Below, in pieces: positions 1 to 10,088 of a DNA stretch of 64,000 nucleotides (within the stretch, counting starts at the first letter, position 1; each line of letters opens with the position of its first letter). The position numbers and the translations under genes are program-made. This DNA is from Haemaphysalis longicornis (taxonomy: Eukaryota; Arthropoda; Arachnida; Ixodida; Ixodidae). The notes beneath the pieces were generated by a model that saw nothing but the letters and a program-made list of their open reading frames with translations, was not told where the DNA came from and ran no database searches. The stretch covers positions 63,989,878 to 64,053,877 of the forward strand of contig CM023454.1 of NCBI GenBank assembly GCA_013339765.2, read 5' to 3'.

Positions 1-1550
1 TTTTCGTTTCGTGTGTCCTTTTTTTTCTTTAATGCTGTGCTCAGCGGGTAAAGTTCAGCGCTTTATGGTCCATGATGACTAAATACAAAACAAGCGCTAC
101 GCTAAGCTTTATTCAAGCTATTCTTCTTTTTGCTTACCGTCTCTCTTTTTTTCTCTTTTTACTTCACTCTTGAGAGGTTCTTCTTGCTCTACGTATACCT
201 TGCAAACGCCAGTAAAGCACACCACATTGTTTGTCGACCCAGGCACCGCCTTTTTGCTGCTGTCTTTTGCCATCATTTCTACGCAGTTTTCACCGATAAT
301 TACAAAGGACATTAATTTCTTGATAGTGACTCGAGTACTTCAAAGTTTTATTTCCTCATTAGAAGGAGGAGGCAGGCTGGAACCAGATGCTGCAAAGCCT
401 GACAGAGGCCCCCTCACCTTGGGTACAGTACAATGAATAAGCAAAATTATACAAGCTGCAAATTCTAATGTTTGATAAAAAAAATTCAAGCAACATGCGC
501 TGCCGAGACACTAAATATCAACAAGAAAAAGGAACAGTAAAGTACAGTGTAGTACATGACAGTAGGGTAAAATGAAGTTCAAGCGGGCAATCAGCCCAGA
601 ACAATCATGGCCCAGTAAACATGGACACAACTACAAAACTCGCGCAATTAACAAGTTTAAACAACCACCACTGTTCTATCTATTTAAAGCAGATATTCTT
701 ATGTTAGAGGTATTGTTTCCCTTGTGTATTAAATGTTTTTACGGCTTTTAAATCCATTGTGGTCTCCAACTTTGTTTAGTATATCGGTGTGTTGAAACAG
801 AAAAGACGGCCTGCCATAGTTGTTTCGCAATTTCGGTGTATGTATTTTGGCACAGCTGAAAGAATATATACAGATACTGTAGTTATACTTGCTATGAAGA
901 TTTTTCTTTGTGTTTACCTTGTAAAAGGTTCGTATAATAGATTTTGTCACCCCTAAGTGTATTGTTCGGAAGAAATAGTGGACCCGCTCTGAAGTCAGCA
1001 TGGTGTCCGTGAAGTGTCAAAAATATATGGTGAATACTTTTTGTAAGACGGTAGGCTATTTGCAATTTTTTTATTGGTTTTTTATATGCTAATATGCCGC
1101 ATCAATGCCTAGAAAAGGCAAAAGTGTTATACAGCTGTGTTTTCATCCAAGGATGTACTAAACCCTTTACTCTGTGGCGAACGCAAATATTTTTTGGAAA
1201 TTTTAGTTTCTAAGTGCTCTGTATGAGGATGCCACGATAATTATTCGTGTAGCCATGCGCATACGAACTTTTGTTCTGTGGCTTTGGTGATCATATTGCA
1301 CCAATATAAAACGCAACCTTTTTTATATGTTTTCTTATAATTGCTCTTAACATGATATTGGAAGTCCTCGATCCGTTCAGCTTTAAGATATTTTTGTGCA
1401 GCTAGTTTGAAAACGTTTCTAAATATCGGTGTACTTTATACTGGAGTTCTTCTAATTGCTACCGGAGAAAAATGCGTTTGCGTATTCTCCATATATTGCT
1501 GTCTGGGGTGTACATGGTATGTTTGGCATATCGTTCGCCTAAATTAGAAA
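1..1550. other. No gene recognised
   Basis: AT-rich sequence with only short open frames on both strands. None contains a domain motif I can recognise, and none shows a splice or promoter context that would support an exon. I see no repeat of a family found elsewhere in the window. It may be intergenic or intronic DNA, or very old transposon sequence. Confidence 0.5.
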
Positions 1551-1593
1551 TATACGCGAATTTTCGCGAGTAAACGCGAATATACGCGAATAA
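1551..1593. repeat. Short CGCGAA-type tandem motif
   Basis: A 43-base stretch carries four imperfect copies of a TACGCGAA-like unit (ACGCGAA, TCGCGAG, ACGCGAA, ACGCGAA) in otherwise AT-rich DNA. It lies directly upstream of gypsy copy 1. No function is evident. It may be a small minisatellite. Confidence 0.5.
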
Positions 1594-1635
1594 AAATCAA
1601 GGCGCTGTTCTGCCGCAACTGTAAGCTCCGATACA

Positions 1636-2241
1636 TTGCGCGAGTCTATCCGAGCATTGGTCAAGGAAGAGCTTCAGAAGCTTTTTCCAACGAAGCCGCA
1701 ACTTCAAGTGGCTTCCCTGACTGACGTCATCCGAGAAGAGGTTCAACAGGCGCTGGGGACTAGTACGCCTTCAGAAGCACCCCTTCAGCCCCTAGCGATG
1801 ACCTACTCCACAGCTCTTCGTCAACCCCACCCTGCTCCAAACTGTCGTCAAGAGGCCGAGCCATGCCGCAGTCCAATGCCGTCAGTCCGACGCCCTGTAG
1901 ACCAATACCAGACGCCAAGGAAGACCGACGTGTGGCAAACGCCCGATAATCGCCCGCTGTGCTACAACTGCGGAGAGGACAAACTCATCTACCGTCGCTG
2001 TCCTTACAAGAGGCCCCGTTTGCGAGGGGTCTCCGTCGACGCCTCACGCCCCCCATATGGCCAGCGCCCTGCTGAGATCAAAGAATACCTCTCCAACATC
2101 AACCGACGACCAGCCCACTTCAACCGTTCACCGTCGCCCTACCCGTATCAGTCACCGAACCACCGCAACACTGCTGACTCTAACGTGGGAGGTCCCCCAG
2201 CCCACGCGGGGCAAACTAAAAGCCGCAATTTCTGGAAGTGA
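1636..2241 (+). pseudogene. gag: Gypsy gag C-terminus with broken zinc knuckle (copy 1)
   Basis: An open stretch of about 200 codons encodes the basic, proline-rich C-terminal half of a gypsy Gag (RNA-binding nucleocapsid). The zinc knuckle at 1960-2001 reads CYNCGEDKLIYRRC. The spacing is that of CX2CX4HX4C, but Leu replaces the His, so zinc binding should be lost. The frame has no real start codon (it opens at TTG) because the N-terminal capsid part is missing. It ends near the usual end of gag. The matching segments are 10,685-11,294 in copy 2 and 36,895-37,500 in copy 3. Confidence 0.8.
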
Positions 2242-2499
2242 AGTCGCTCTACGGTGAAAACCGGAAACCCTCCAACGATGCAAGTACGCGCCGAACACAG
2301 TGATTTATGACATGCCCTAATCCCGACGACCCGACCTAACCATGACGAGACTCCCGGACACGACGACAGCTACACGGCGCGACGCGAACCCCATGAGACC
2401 AAGACTGCCGCTGAGAATACGACGAAAACGACGTCGCACAATACCCGACCGTCACCATGCACAAGCCGAGATGCCACGCCCCGACGCTCCCGGAACTCG

Positions 2500-2815
2500 A
2501 GGAAGGCGGCATCCGACGTCAAGTTGTCCCTCGACGGGTTTGATGTTGCCGCCCTCGTAGACCCGGGAGCCAAGTACTCCGTTATGACCGGAGCAATTGC
2601 GTCTAGGCTGGAGAAAGTTATGACCAGATGAGACGGTCCGCACATAGCACAGCAGAAGGCAACCTCGTTACCCAAGTGGAACGTGTACATCCCTTGTCAC
2701 CATAGGACGACACGACGTACCCTGCGGGTTTGTTAACCTCCCTTATGTGCTCCCGCGACGTAATTCTCGGAATAGACTTCTTGATGGACAACGCCGCAAT
2801 AATCTATCTGCAGAC
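2500..2815 (+). pseudogene. Gypsy aspartic protease remnant (copy 1)
   Basis: Read over frame breaks, this encodes the retropepsin-like domain. It has a LSLDGFDVAALVD lead-in, the active-site region LVDPGAKYSVM and the C-terminal ILGIDFLMDN flap-distal motif. The catalytic Asp-Thr-Gly has become Asp-Pro-Gly, and there is an in-frame TGA after the KVMTR segment, so it should be inactive. Copies 2 and 3 have the corresponding domains at 11,560-11,860 and 37,770-38,085. Confidence 0.75.
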
Positions 2816-3157
2816 CAAGCTTGATACCTTTTATCTCCCATCACTCTATGATGCCGGAACCTAACCCCGAGCCCCATGCAGCTGTAATAATCGCCGATGA
2901 TCATGTCACTCTGCCACCCCCCGCAAGCTTGTTGATTACCGCCTATTGTGAAGTTGCTGCTCCTGACGTCAACGGTATCATGGAGAGTGACCAAAGGTTG
3001 CTTCTCGACCACGGTGTGTCTGTCGCAAGAGGCGTTGCGCGGTTTAAGCAAAGGATATCTCAAGTTTTGGTCATAAATTTTACGGAGTACCAGCATTACG
3101 GCGTACGGAAGAGTACCAACCGTTGACCGTCTCCAGTTGACCGATGTGGGCGTGAGT

Positions 3158-4560
3158 CTATATCAAAATTTTTTTCTTTTTTCTAAGGCTGATACTCTTC
3201 TGCAACACTGAGGCGGCTGTAAGGGAGATCCTGTCTATCGCAAAGTTAGGTATGGCGGCACTATACTCGCTTATGATTGTGGTCTCTCGGGTAGAGTAGA
3301 TAGCATGGGCCACGGGCTTTTCCTCGCCAGCAGTGGGAACTTTGGCCGGCCTGGATTCTGACGCCCCTGCCACTCCATCTGTGGGAATGACTGAAATTGT
3401 CGTGCCATCCCTATAGGTGCTGGTATTGTAGTAGTCGGCAGCGTCAATGTAGATAATCTCGCTTGGCTTACGATGGTTGCGGAAAAGCTTGTCAAGGACT
3501 TGTGTAGCTTGTCTTGTTTTCCCGTCTAGCTCTGGGTGCATATTTTTGGTATTGGCCGGAGGCGAATGCGAATAAATTTTTAACATTCATGTGGGAGCTG
3601 TTTTTCAGGTTGGGTGAAGATCCGAGTGATTGCACAATGTCTCTCCCCTTTTTTTTATTTCCGACAGATGTTCCAATTGAGCTGTTTGTGCTGTTCGATT
3701 AGTTTTTCAATTGTGCTGTGCATGCCTAGTGCCTCGAAGCTTTTCTTGGTGGTGGTAACGGGTAATCATATTGCTCGTTTAAAAATCTTCTTAATTGAAG
3801 TAATTCATTTTTTACTCGACATTTTTTAGTTTTACAAAAGGAGTGCAGTGGGTTATTTCCAATTACGAAGGTTCGTACGAGCCGTATGGTCGTGCCTTCT
3901 TTCATACCCATATTTTTTTCTGCCACTCTGGAAATGAGTCGCATGGGGAGCTGAGTGCTCTTTCCTGTAAATAGGGAATTGTTGCTTTATTGTGACCATT
4001 AGATTGCTCTACTAGGCTGAGGATTTTAGTGCTGTTCACGGCTGGGGTGTTGTGGTTGTTGACGTGGACGCAGATATCGGCGTCCGAAGTGTCTATTTTC
4101 TGTCCCCTACTAATGGGCCGATAGATGACCCACTCAGATTTCTGGGAACAGGTCAGTCCTTAGTTTGGAACATACTATTGCACGGTGGCTACTACCTCTT
4201 GTAGACGGTGTTGAATGTGTCTGTTCCTGCCACCGCTGATCCACAGGGTGAAGTCGTCGCCGTACACCCGGTGGTGAAGGCATTTGATATTGCTTAGTCC
4301 TTCTGGCAGGCCTAGGAGGGACACGTTGAAAGGAAAAGGGGAGAGCACAGACCCCTATGGTGTTCCTCTGCCACCAAGACTCACGGTTACCGCTAAATAT
4401 TTTTATGCGAACCAGCTGGGGTCTACAGACGTGACGGTAGCCATCGCATACTCCGCTGGGCGCGCCACTATACCTCCGCGTTACAATTGATGTGCGCGCA
4501 GTGGTCCGCTCCAATAATTCTCCTCCCGCAACGCCGTGATCGACTTGAAAACTAATGAGA
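3158..4560 (-). mobile_element. LINE remnant, RT to RNase H, minus strand
   Basis: A 5'-truncated non-LTR retrotransposon lies on the minus strand. Reading from 4,514 down, the RT palm contains GSVLSPFLFNVSLLGLP followed by YGDDFTLW (plus-strand positions near 4,243-4,268). This is the YxDD catalytic box with Gly in place of the usual Ala. Weak thumb/linker similarity continues to about 3,590. The RNase H part at 3,586-3,158 shows YIDAADY (first Asp), AGEEKPVAHAI (Glu region) and TIISEYSAAI, where Glu replaces the expected Asp. Many stops and frame changes are present. The closest relative in this window is the LINE at 41,656-44,270. It is probably an RNase-H-bearing I/R1-type LINE. Confidence 0.75.
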
Positions 4561-4619
4561 ACTTGAGTCGACCATATGGCTGCTTCGCATTATACTCAAG
4601 GTTCGCAATGGGAAGATGG

Positions 4620-5860
4620 GGCTTTTTTTGGCTTAAAATGTAAATACACTTCGAATAAAAAACAGAAGTACACTCCCTTTATACGCTTTCAAATGGACCC
4701 TAGTGTGAATTTATTCAAAGACAACAACACGGTACGATTAGCACAAGATCATTAGGAATATTAGACTTTTTAAGCATTTTTGTTTAGCGCTCCGCAACTG
4801 CCAGCTGCCTTATTGTGATATTCTTTAGCGCAACCTCCGCCAAAATACAAAAAAATGTGCAGCTGCAATATCTCAGACACAGCTGTCACAGCTCGAAAAA
4901 TGTGTAATTTTTTCCGTAGAACACAAGCGCCTGTCCCTGTGTCACTCGTCTTGTGTCTAAATTTGTTGCGTTTAAATTTTCACTATGGAGTACCAACTAG
5001 CTCGAACCCTCACGTTGTTAAGGTATACCTCACTTCTATACCGCAAAACATATTTTTCGGTCCAGTAACAGCTGTGACTGGATTGTAGAAAAATCGCTTT
5101 TGTTTGTATGTCAACTTCAATTATTAACCCAAGCTTTCTACAACATTTATTTTTGCACCGTTGTTTCTGGACATGTTTTTGGCCACAGCCGCAATAGAAT
5201 GTTTTCACTAGAGGTGAACCAGGCGTGTCTAGTTGGCATCTTTAATTTTGACGATTACTTCATTTAAAGCCCTATTTGCTGAAGGAAATGCTTCTGAGAG
5301 GTTTAATTTTCAAAAAAAGTTTCCCTACTTAAAACATTTTTAAAGGCCGCTGGGGAGGCAAGTGCATTGTACAAGTCGGGCAAAATTTCAAACTTTTGCG
5401 GCTATAAAACAAAGAAAATTGCAGCGCCTTTCAGAGGGTGTATTTGGCAAGACTTTTATTATGTTTTTGAGGTATTTTTTTATGAACTTGAAATCTCCTT
5501 ATACAAAAAGTGCAAGCTCCACAACCATTACAAAAATCACCTGTATGTCTTGCCCTGTCTCGCTGCATAAAAAAACTGGGGTTGGCAGTTTTTAAGTATT
5601 ACTCCTCCATAATTTCATTTTTTTGTGTCAATTATAATTAACGTAGATGAAGTGGTTTTTTTTTCCAAAAACCGGGATGGATGGCAGGCCAGTTGAAAAT
5701 TCTAAGGTGCTTTGAGAAGCGACATCCAAAAAAGGCATTCTTTATATACTTTCAAACTCTAACAAATTGAAGCCCAAGTTGTTTTCTGGCACTGCCTGGG
5801 AAACATGTTTTTATATTCTATATTTTATTTTATATTTTATTTTGTAACATATTTTATATT
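4620..5860. other. No gene recognised
   Basis: AT-rich sequence with runs of T and A and short open frames. I recognise no domain, repeat family or RNA structure here. The right edge runs into the AT-rich inner part of a Tigger-like terminal region. Confidence 0.5.
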
Positions 5861-5861
5861 T

Positions 5862-5928
5862 CGAATTATGAATATATGGAACTTTTTTGCGATCTCCTTG
5901 GAGTTCAATATATCTGGGATCGACTGTA
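5862..5928 (-). mobile_element. Tigger/pogo-like terminal inverted repeat end
   Basis: On the minus strand the sequence starting at 5,928 reads TACAGTCGATCCCAGATATA and continues into a GAACTCCAAGGAGATCGCAA segment. This is the outer end of a pogo/Tigger-type DNA transposon as seen in many arthropods. The same outer sequence occurs at 7,187 in the same orientation. The element body would extend to the left into the AT-rich 5,700-5,860 region, where no coding part remains. Confidence 0.55.
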
Positions 5929-6039
5929 TGTGAATCTGGAGCTTGTCTGAAAGCTCCGCCTATCACTGAGAGCTTTGAGAGACGGCGACAAACGGTAGCT
6001 TCCCGATCTGTTCTTCAAAGCACGGAAAATATAAAATAC

Positions 6040-7187
6040 AGTGCGACGACCACCGCACTTTATTCAGCATAAAGAAATCCGTGAGGTTCGCTTTTTTTAT
6101 CTTCTCGTCATGAAGTTCGCCAAGATATCTTGAAGCTTACCAACGCCATTCAAATGAGGAGGTTAGATCGGCGGCGTTAGGTGGTTAGGAACGTTGTCAG
6201 GGTCGCTATAGTAATGTCGACTTCGTTGGTAACGGTGATCTCCGCCGCGATCGCCTTATCGTCCCAATCCACCACAGCTTGTACGTCGTCTTCAGCAGTT
6301 ACCAACATATATGCTGTAGCGACGCTTGAAAGTTTAGATGGGAAGGCTGAGAGCTTCATAAGTCACTCTCAAAGCGCTCAACGCTGTTGTTTTTGTTACC
6401 TGAACGCATGCCATCTGGAGCCGCAACGAAGCCGCTTTGCTGAACCAGCTGCAAGAACACGCACCCGACACGCTCCAGGACGGCCGTGCTTCGCTGCCTT
6501 CGAATGAGTCAGGTTGCTGCTCAGTTTTGTGTCAAAACATGCTGCGAAGAATTTTGAATTTCTAATGCCTCTGCACCCGACGACTACTTTTCACTTGCCT
6601 CCGCCCATTTTATGACGTACGCCTTCATCGCTAAATCTAAATTCGTATGTTGTTTTAGCGATCTTCTCCCCCGGATACACGCCGCGGAGAACAACACAAA
6701 AACGCACCACGCCGCACTTGTCTCCATGCCAGCAGAGCCGCCACTGGGTCGGAACATAGTTTCTCCGTATTGGTAACAAGCAACGGTCCGCGTCCCCTTC
6801 CGCGTTCGCATCCAATTACACCTTGCGTGTACGTAGTCATAAGGGTGTCCCATGCTAGTATGTCGAGAAGGTGGAGCAGATCTTGAAAGCATAAAGTTAC
6901 TTTGTACGTACTGAAGGCTCCCAAAACGGCAAGATAACCCATCGCCATCTCCTACAAATCCATCAGGAGAGGCACAGTTGCAGGGGTACTTGCGGCGTGG
7001 CGTTCGATATATTGATTGTGATAGTGAAGGAGAGTTCGATTCACGCGCGTGAAAGGAATATTCTTTTGCATAGGATTTACAAGGGGATATTTGAACTGTT
7101 CGATATATAAAACATTTCGATATATCCGGGTTCGATATATCCTGGATCAACTGTATATCGGGTTCAATATATCCGGGATCGACTGTA
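6040..7187 (-). mobile_element. Tigger/pogo-like DNA transposon remnant
   Basis: On the minus strand the element begins at a terminal repeat at 7,187 (minus strand CTACAGTCGATCCCGGATAT). It then has an AT-rich subterminal zone and near 6,600-6,660 a short segment resembling the N-terminal helix-turn-helix of pogo-family transposases (LDLAMKAYVIKWAEAS). At 6,359-6,058 it has a C-terminal tail with VVDWDDKAIAAEITVTNEVD and, after frame breaks, KKANLTDFFMLNKV, like the ...TDFF ending of Tigger proteins. The central DDE catalytic region is absent, so this is an internally deleted, non-autonomous remnant. No matching left-end repeat in the expected inverted orientation was found. The protein assignment is by pattern only. 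Confidence 0.5.
7128..7187 (-). repeat. Two terminal-repeat copies in tandem
   Basis: Two near-identical 28-base units, at 7,128-7,155 and 7,160-7,187, both read (plus strand) GGGTTC[A/G]ATATATCC[G/T]GGATC[G/A]ACTGTA. They are in the same orientation and four bases apart. Each matches the outer end seen at 5,901-5,928. This looks like one Tigger-like end inserted beside, or duplicated next to, another. Confidence 0.7.
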
Positions 7188-7249
7188 GTTCTAGTTAAAC
7201 AGTGTCGACGGGGATCGAAGGTTTCTTGGCCCATAGGGGACAACAACAC

Positions 7250-7620
7250 TCAGGCGAGCACTCCGAGGCACGGCATCACTCTAATACTCAACCCAAAATA
7301 TCCTGCACAGATTGTCACTCGGTTCAACCCACTACAGCTGAAAGCTAGCTTCCAACTCCTGGCCTTCGACGGCGTGCTACAGCTGCGGAAGAATCACACG
7401 CTGAACCTTCTTGCTATTTCCGCGAGAAACATCGACACTACAGCATGTTTATTGAAGATCATCACTCTCAAGCCTCTGAGCCACGTCCGGACAACTGCGC
7501 CGCTGGCGTTATCACAGGCGTGCCGCTGGAGATCCGCGATGCTGGAATAAAAGGGCACCTGCTACAAAGGACGTCAGTGAAATCGGTACGTCACGTGAGA
7601 GAAACGTCGGAATGAATTTA
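7250..7620 (+). pseudogene. LINE ORF1 (gag-like) fragment
   Basis: The plus strand encodes a broken piece of the ORF1 protein of a LINE. One frame at 7,275-7,470 has NPKYPAQIVTRFNPLQLK and LNLLAISARNIDTTACLLKI. After a frame change near 7,470 the second frame has EPRPDNCAAGVITGVPL and TSVKSVRHVRETS. This pattern is the RNA-binding-like region upstream of the CCHC knuckles in ORF1 of RNase-H-bearing LINEs. No knuckles follow. The next sequence belongs to another LINE on the minus strand. Confidence 0.6.
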
Positions 7621-7829
7621 CATCGCGAGAGAGAGAAGGCTCTTAATTATGAAAAGCAGATAGTTTTGCCGGCGTTAGCGATCGACCTACTTGCTTCTCT
7701 TCTAGGCGTCGGGGACATAGGGAAAACAGGCCCTTGAGAGAGGTGGGCAGAAAAAAAAAACACTTGCGTAGCTTGACGGACTATTTGGTAGAATGTGTCA
7801 GAGAATTCACAATTTTGAATAGCGGTCAA

Positions 7830-8890
7830 TGGCTTTTAAATATGAAACAAAACTTTTTAAAGTCTGACGCTGCTTTGAGGGGCAAGTCTATGGTCATAGG
7901 ATGGTTTTCAAAGTTACTTGGCCCTTAAACAAGGGGTTGAATATCATAATAAAAACTGGATCTTTGTGAAAAGTAGGCCACACAATCTAACAAAACATGT
8001 TCAACGGTTTCTATGGAAGAACAGTAATCGCAGTACGGATTGATCGTCAGTCCCAGGCGAAAAAGTAACTGTGTAGGCTGAGTTGAGCAGTAGGCAATGA
8101 TATGTAGTCTCCGACCTACGTGGAAGCTGCCTTAAAAGCATTGGTGTCAATTGAGGTTCAATCGCTTGCAAAAATGCTTCGTTATTCGGTTCGTTGTGCC
8201 ATTGCCAGTTTTGTTCAGTTACTGAAAAGCGATGGGCCATGGTAGAAGAGTCGTTTTTTGTAAAGTACACTTTGCGTGATCCTGTAGTTAAAGCCCATAC
8301 GGGCCTCTTCATCGGCTTTTTGATTTTCAATAATATCACAGTGACACGGTATCCATTTTACATTTTATAGTTTATCCAGCAATACAAGCGAGGTGGTGAA
8401 GTTAGGAGATATCGGTGGCTTCACTATGGTTAGGAATGACCTGCTCCTCCTTCACAAAATTTGCAGAGCTTTGGAGTATATAAAGGTGCTCCACTGACGA
8501 GTCTGGTGGCTTAAGACGTAAACAATTAGTTTTTTAGTGCATATAACTGAGCCGCTGTACATGATGTTGGCCGTTTCAGACGAAATTAAGACATTTCACC
8601 CGTAAGTGGCGCCTACATTCTATATGAAGAGCTTTGTGGGGACGACGATTCATCGGTAAATATGTGACTTTTAGCCGAGTGCAGTTATAAATGTATTCCA
8701 GCACTCTATGTAGTATTTCAGTATAAGGCATTGTTCTTCTTGGGGCCAATTCCAGGGATGCGACATTGAATTTTTAAGGGAATAACGTTTCAAGGAGGGA
8801 CATTTTGAGGCTATATATATTTCGGCTGGTTGAGAATTAACAGGATATTCTGCCTATTCTACAGGTGAATCCAGAACTCGAGCATGTTGA
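7830..8890 (-). pseudogene. LINE RNase H and C-terminal finger remnant, minus strand
   Basis: On the minus strand, 8,890 to 8,340 gives a degenerate RNase H (AQLYALK, then an RQWSTFIYSKALQIL segment). It ends in IPCHCDIIENQKADEEAR, where the preceding Trp codon is TGA. After that, 8,170-7,930 encodes LNSAYTVTF, then CDYCSSIETVEHVLLDC. This is the Cys/His motif found at the C-terminus of RNase-H-bearing LINE polyproteins. Frame changes occur in between. Only the 3' end of the LINE is present. Confidence 0.7.
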
Positions 8891-8899
8891 GGTTACGTG

Positions 8900-9510
8900 A
8901 TTTAAAAAGTGATATTTCGAGTGAGCCGATGTCTCAGGTACACACGTAGAGTCTCCTGTTTTCTAATCACGTCAAAAGGCAAACAACCAGCATCTGGAAG
9001 GGTTCCGACGCTCCACGATCCTTTCGGAAGCCAAAGACAGATGCGTAAATTGTTGTTTCTTACTGCCTCAAAACTCTTCTTGCTTAAGTCTGATATTAGT
9101 TGTAGGGTTGGGAGGCTCTACCTCAGCACACCATCTACAGAGCCGTTGAGCAGAATGACCATGAAATGGCAATCGCTGCCCCAGCGTAATTTCGCAAAAC
9201 ATTTCAAAACCTGTGTTGCCGAAGAAATGCGGGATCGGCTTCAACACTGAAACAAATCGTGAACATGTTGTCGTGGGCTACACACGGTATTAAGTGTGGG
9301 AATACACAGAAAAACCGAGCCAATGCTCTCAATGCCAAGGGTTCACGCACATGGCTGGCACATGCAACCGCAAAGTCCGGTGTGCCTGGTGCGGAGCAGA
9401 CCATGACCGTACTGACGGCACGTCCGACGACATACGATGCCCAGATTATCGACAATGTCACGAAGCTGCCCATTCCTCCTTCCCAGCTCTCTGATAAGAG
9501 AGGACCATAT
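8900..9510 (+). pseudogene. LINE-2 ORF1 with CCHC knuckles, left part
   Basis: The plus strand encodes the ORF1 protein of a LINE. Over frame breaks there is an N-terminal segment with STEPLSRMTM and RNAGSASTLKQIVNML. At 9,294-9,494 the frame has YTEKPSQCSQCQGFTHMAGTC, then CAWCGADHD, then a third, eroded Cys motif. The first knuckle is a complete CX2CX4HX4C. The ORF is cut at 9,510 by gypsy copy 2 and resumes at 15,467. The LINE start is not defined. Confidence 0.7.
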
Positions 9511-9747
9511 TGCCGCGAACCATGTACGGGTTTGTTTATTTATTGTTTGTTTTATTGCCCGGCCGTGCCCGCCTCTGTTAACTGTGTCCCAACGAAGCGC
9601 GTGTTCCATTCTTTATTTTTATGCCGCACGGGCTATCTCATTCAGATAAGCAGTGTTTCGCCCTAACACGGCTAGCCCAGAATAATCTTCTGTGATCTAC
9701 AATGACCTGGATGCCAATCGACGGTTCCAAAAACTCTCGCGCCGAAA

Positions 9748-9755
9748 GATAAAAG
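9748..9755 (+). promoter_or_regulatory. TATA-like box in gypsy 5' LTR
   Basis: GATAAAAG lies about 130 bases upstream of the AATAAA signal. The same octamer is kept in the 3' LTR (15,285-15,292) and as GATAAAAAG in the 3' LTR of copy 3 (41,472-41,480). It is a plausible core promoter for the genomic transcript. This is inference from position and conservation. Confidence 0.45.
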
Positions 9756-9878
9756 CCCTGCACAGCAGACGCCGCAGCATTCGATTCTGCGACGTTCGCC
9801 GACGCACGTCACTTTGTAGACGGCTGTTTCACCGCCTCTGTAATCTTTTGAGTTTTTAGGGGAGCACAAGTTCGCTCC

Positions 9879-9884
9879 AATAAA
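9879..9884 (+). terminator. AATAAA polyadenylation signal in LTR
   Basis: The signal sits in a conserved stretch reading GCACAAGTTCGCTCCAATAA. It recurs at 15,415-15,420 in the 3' LTR. Copy 3 has variants (AATATA in its 5' LTR and AGTAAA in its 3' LTR). Confidence 0.5.
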
Positions 9885-9930
9885 CGTGTTTCTTTCCCAA
9901 AACAACTACGTCATCCCTGGCTTCGTGACA

Positions 9931-9954
9931 TCTGATGGAGGTGCGGGGTAGCAC
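9931..9954 (+). promoter_or_regulatory. Candidate primer binding site region of gypsy copy 2
   Basis: Directly after the 5' LTR comes TCTGATGGAGGTGCGGGGTA. The matching place in copy 3 (36,155-36,178) reads TCTGGTTGTGGTGCTGGGTA. The TGG-containing start fits a tRNA 3'-end complement, but I cannot name the tRNA. Confidence 0.35.
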
Positions 9955-10088
9955 GGTTCATGCCCACTACAACCTCTGAAAGCCGCCAAGCAAGTCCAAC
10001 AAGAGCCAGCCTCCGCCGGCAAGATTTACCACCCGAGTTCGGTCTGCTACCGGAAGAAGCGAAGAAGACAGACGTCTAAACCAGCACC

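Larger units (their letters stand above)
1620..3112 (+). mobile_element. Ty3/gypsy family A, copy 1, truncated (gag-protease)
   Basis: This segment aligns by eye with the gag C-terminus, protease and protease-RT spacer of copies 2 and 3 (about 10,680-12,150 and 36,890-38,345). It starts within gag and stops within the spacer before reverse transcriptase. No LTR, primer site or polypurine tract is present at either end, so the element was truncated at both ends after or during insertion. It has several stops and frameshifts and is the most eroded of the three family A copies. Downstream lies a LINE remnant in the opposite orientation. Confidence 0.85.
9511..9930 (+). repeat. 5' LTR of gypsy copy 2
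   Basis: The LTR begins TGCCGCGAACC and ends CTTCGTGACA, with the canonical TG...CA ends. It matches the 3' LTR over its whole length. It holds a TATA-like GATAAAAG (9,748-9,755) and AATAAA (9,879-9,884), in the order expected for U3, R and U5. The preceding four bases are ATAT. Confidence 0.9.

Noticed and set aside
6584..7249. Minus-strand open frame of 221 codons
   Set aside because: It runs across the terminal repeats and the AT-rich subterminal part of the Tigger-like remnant. Only a few residues near its end resemble a transposase, so the whole frame is not a gene.
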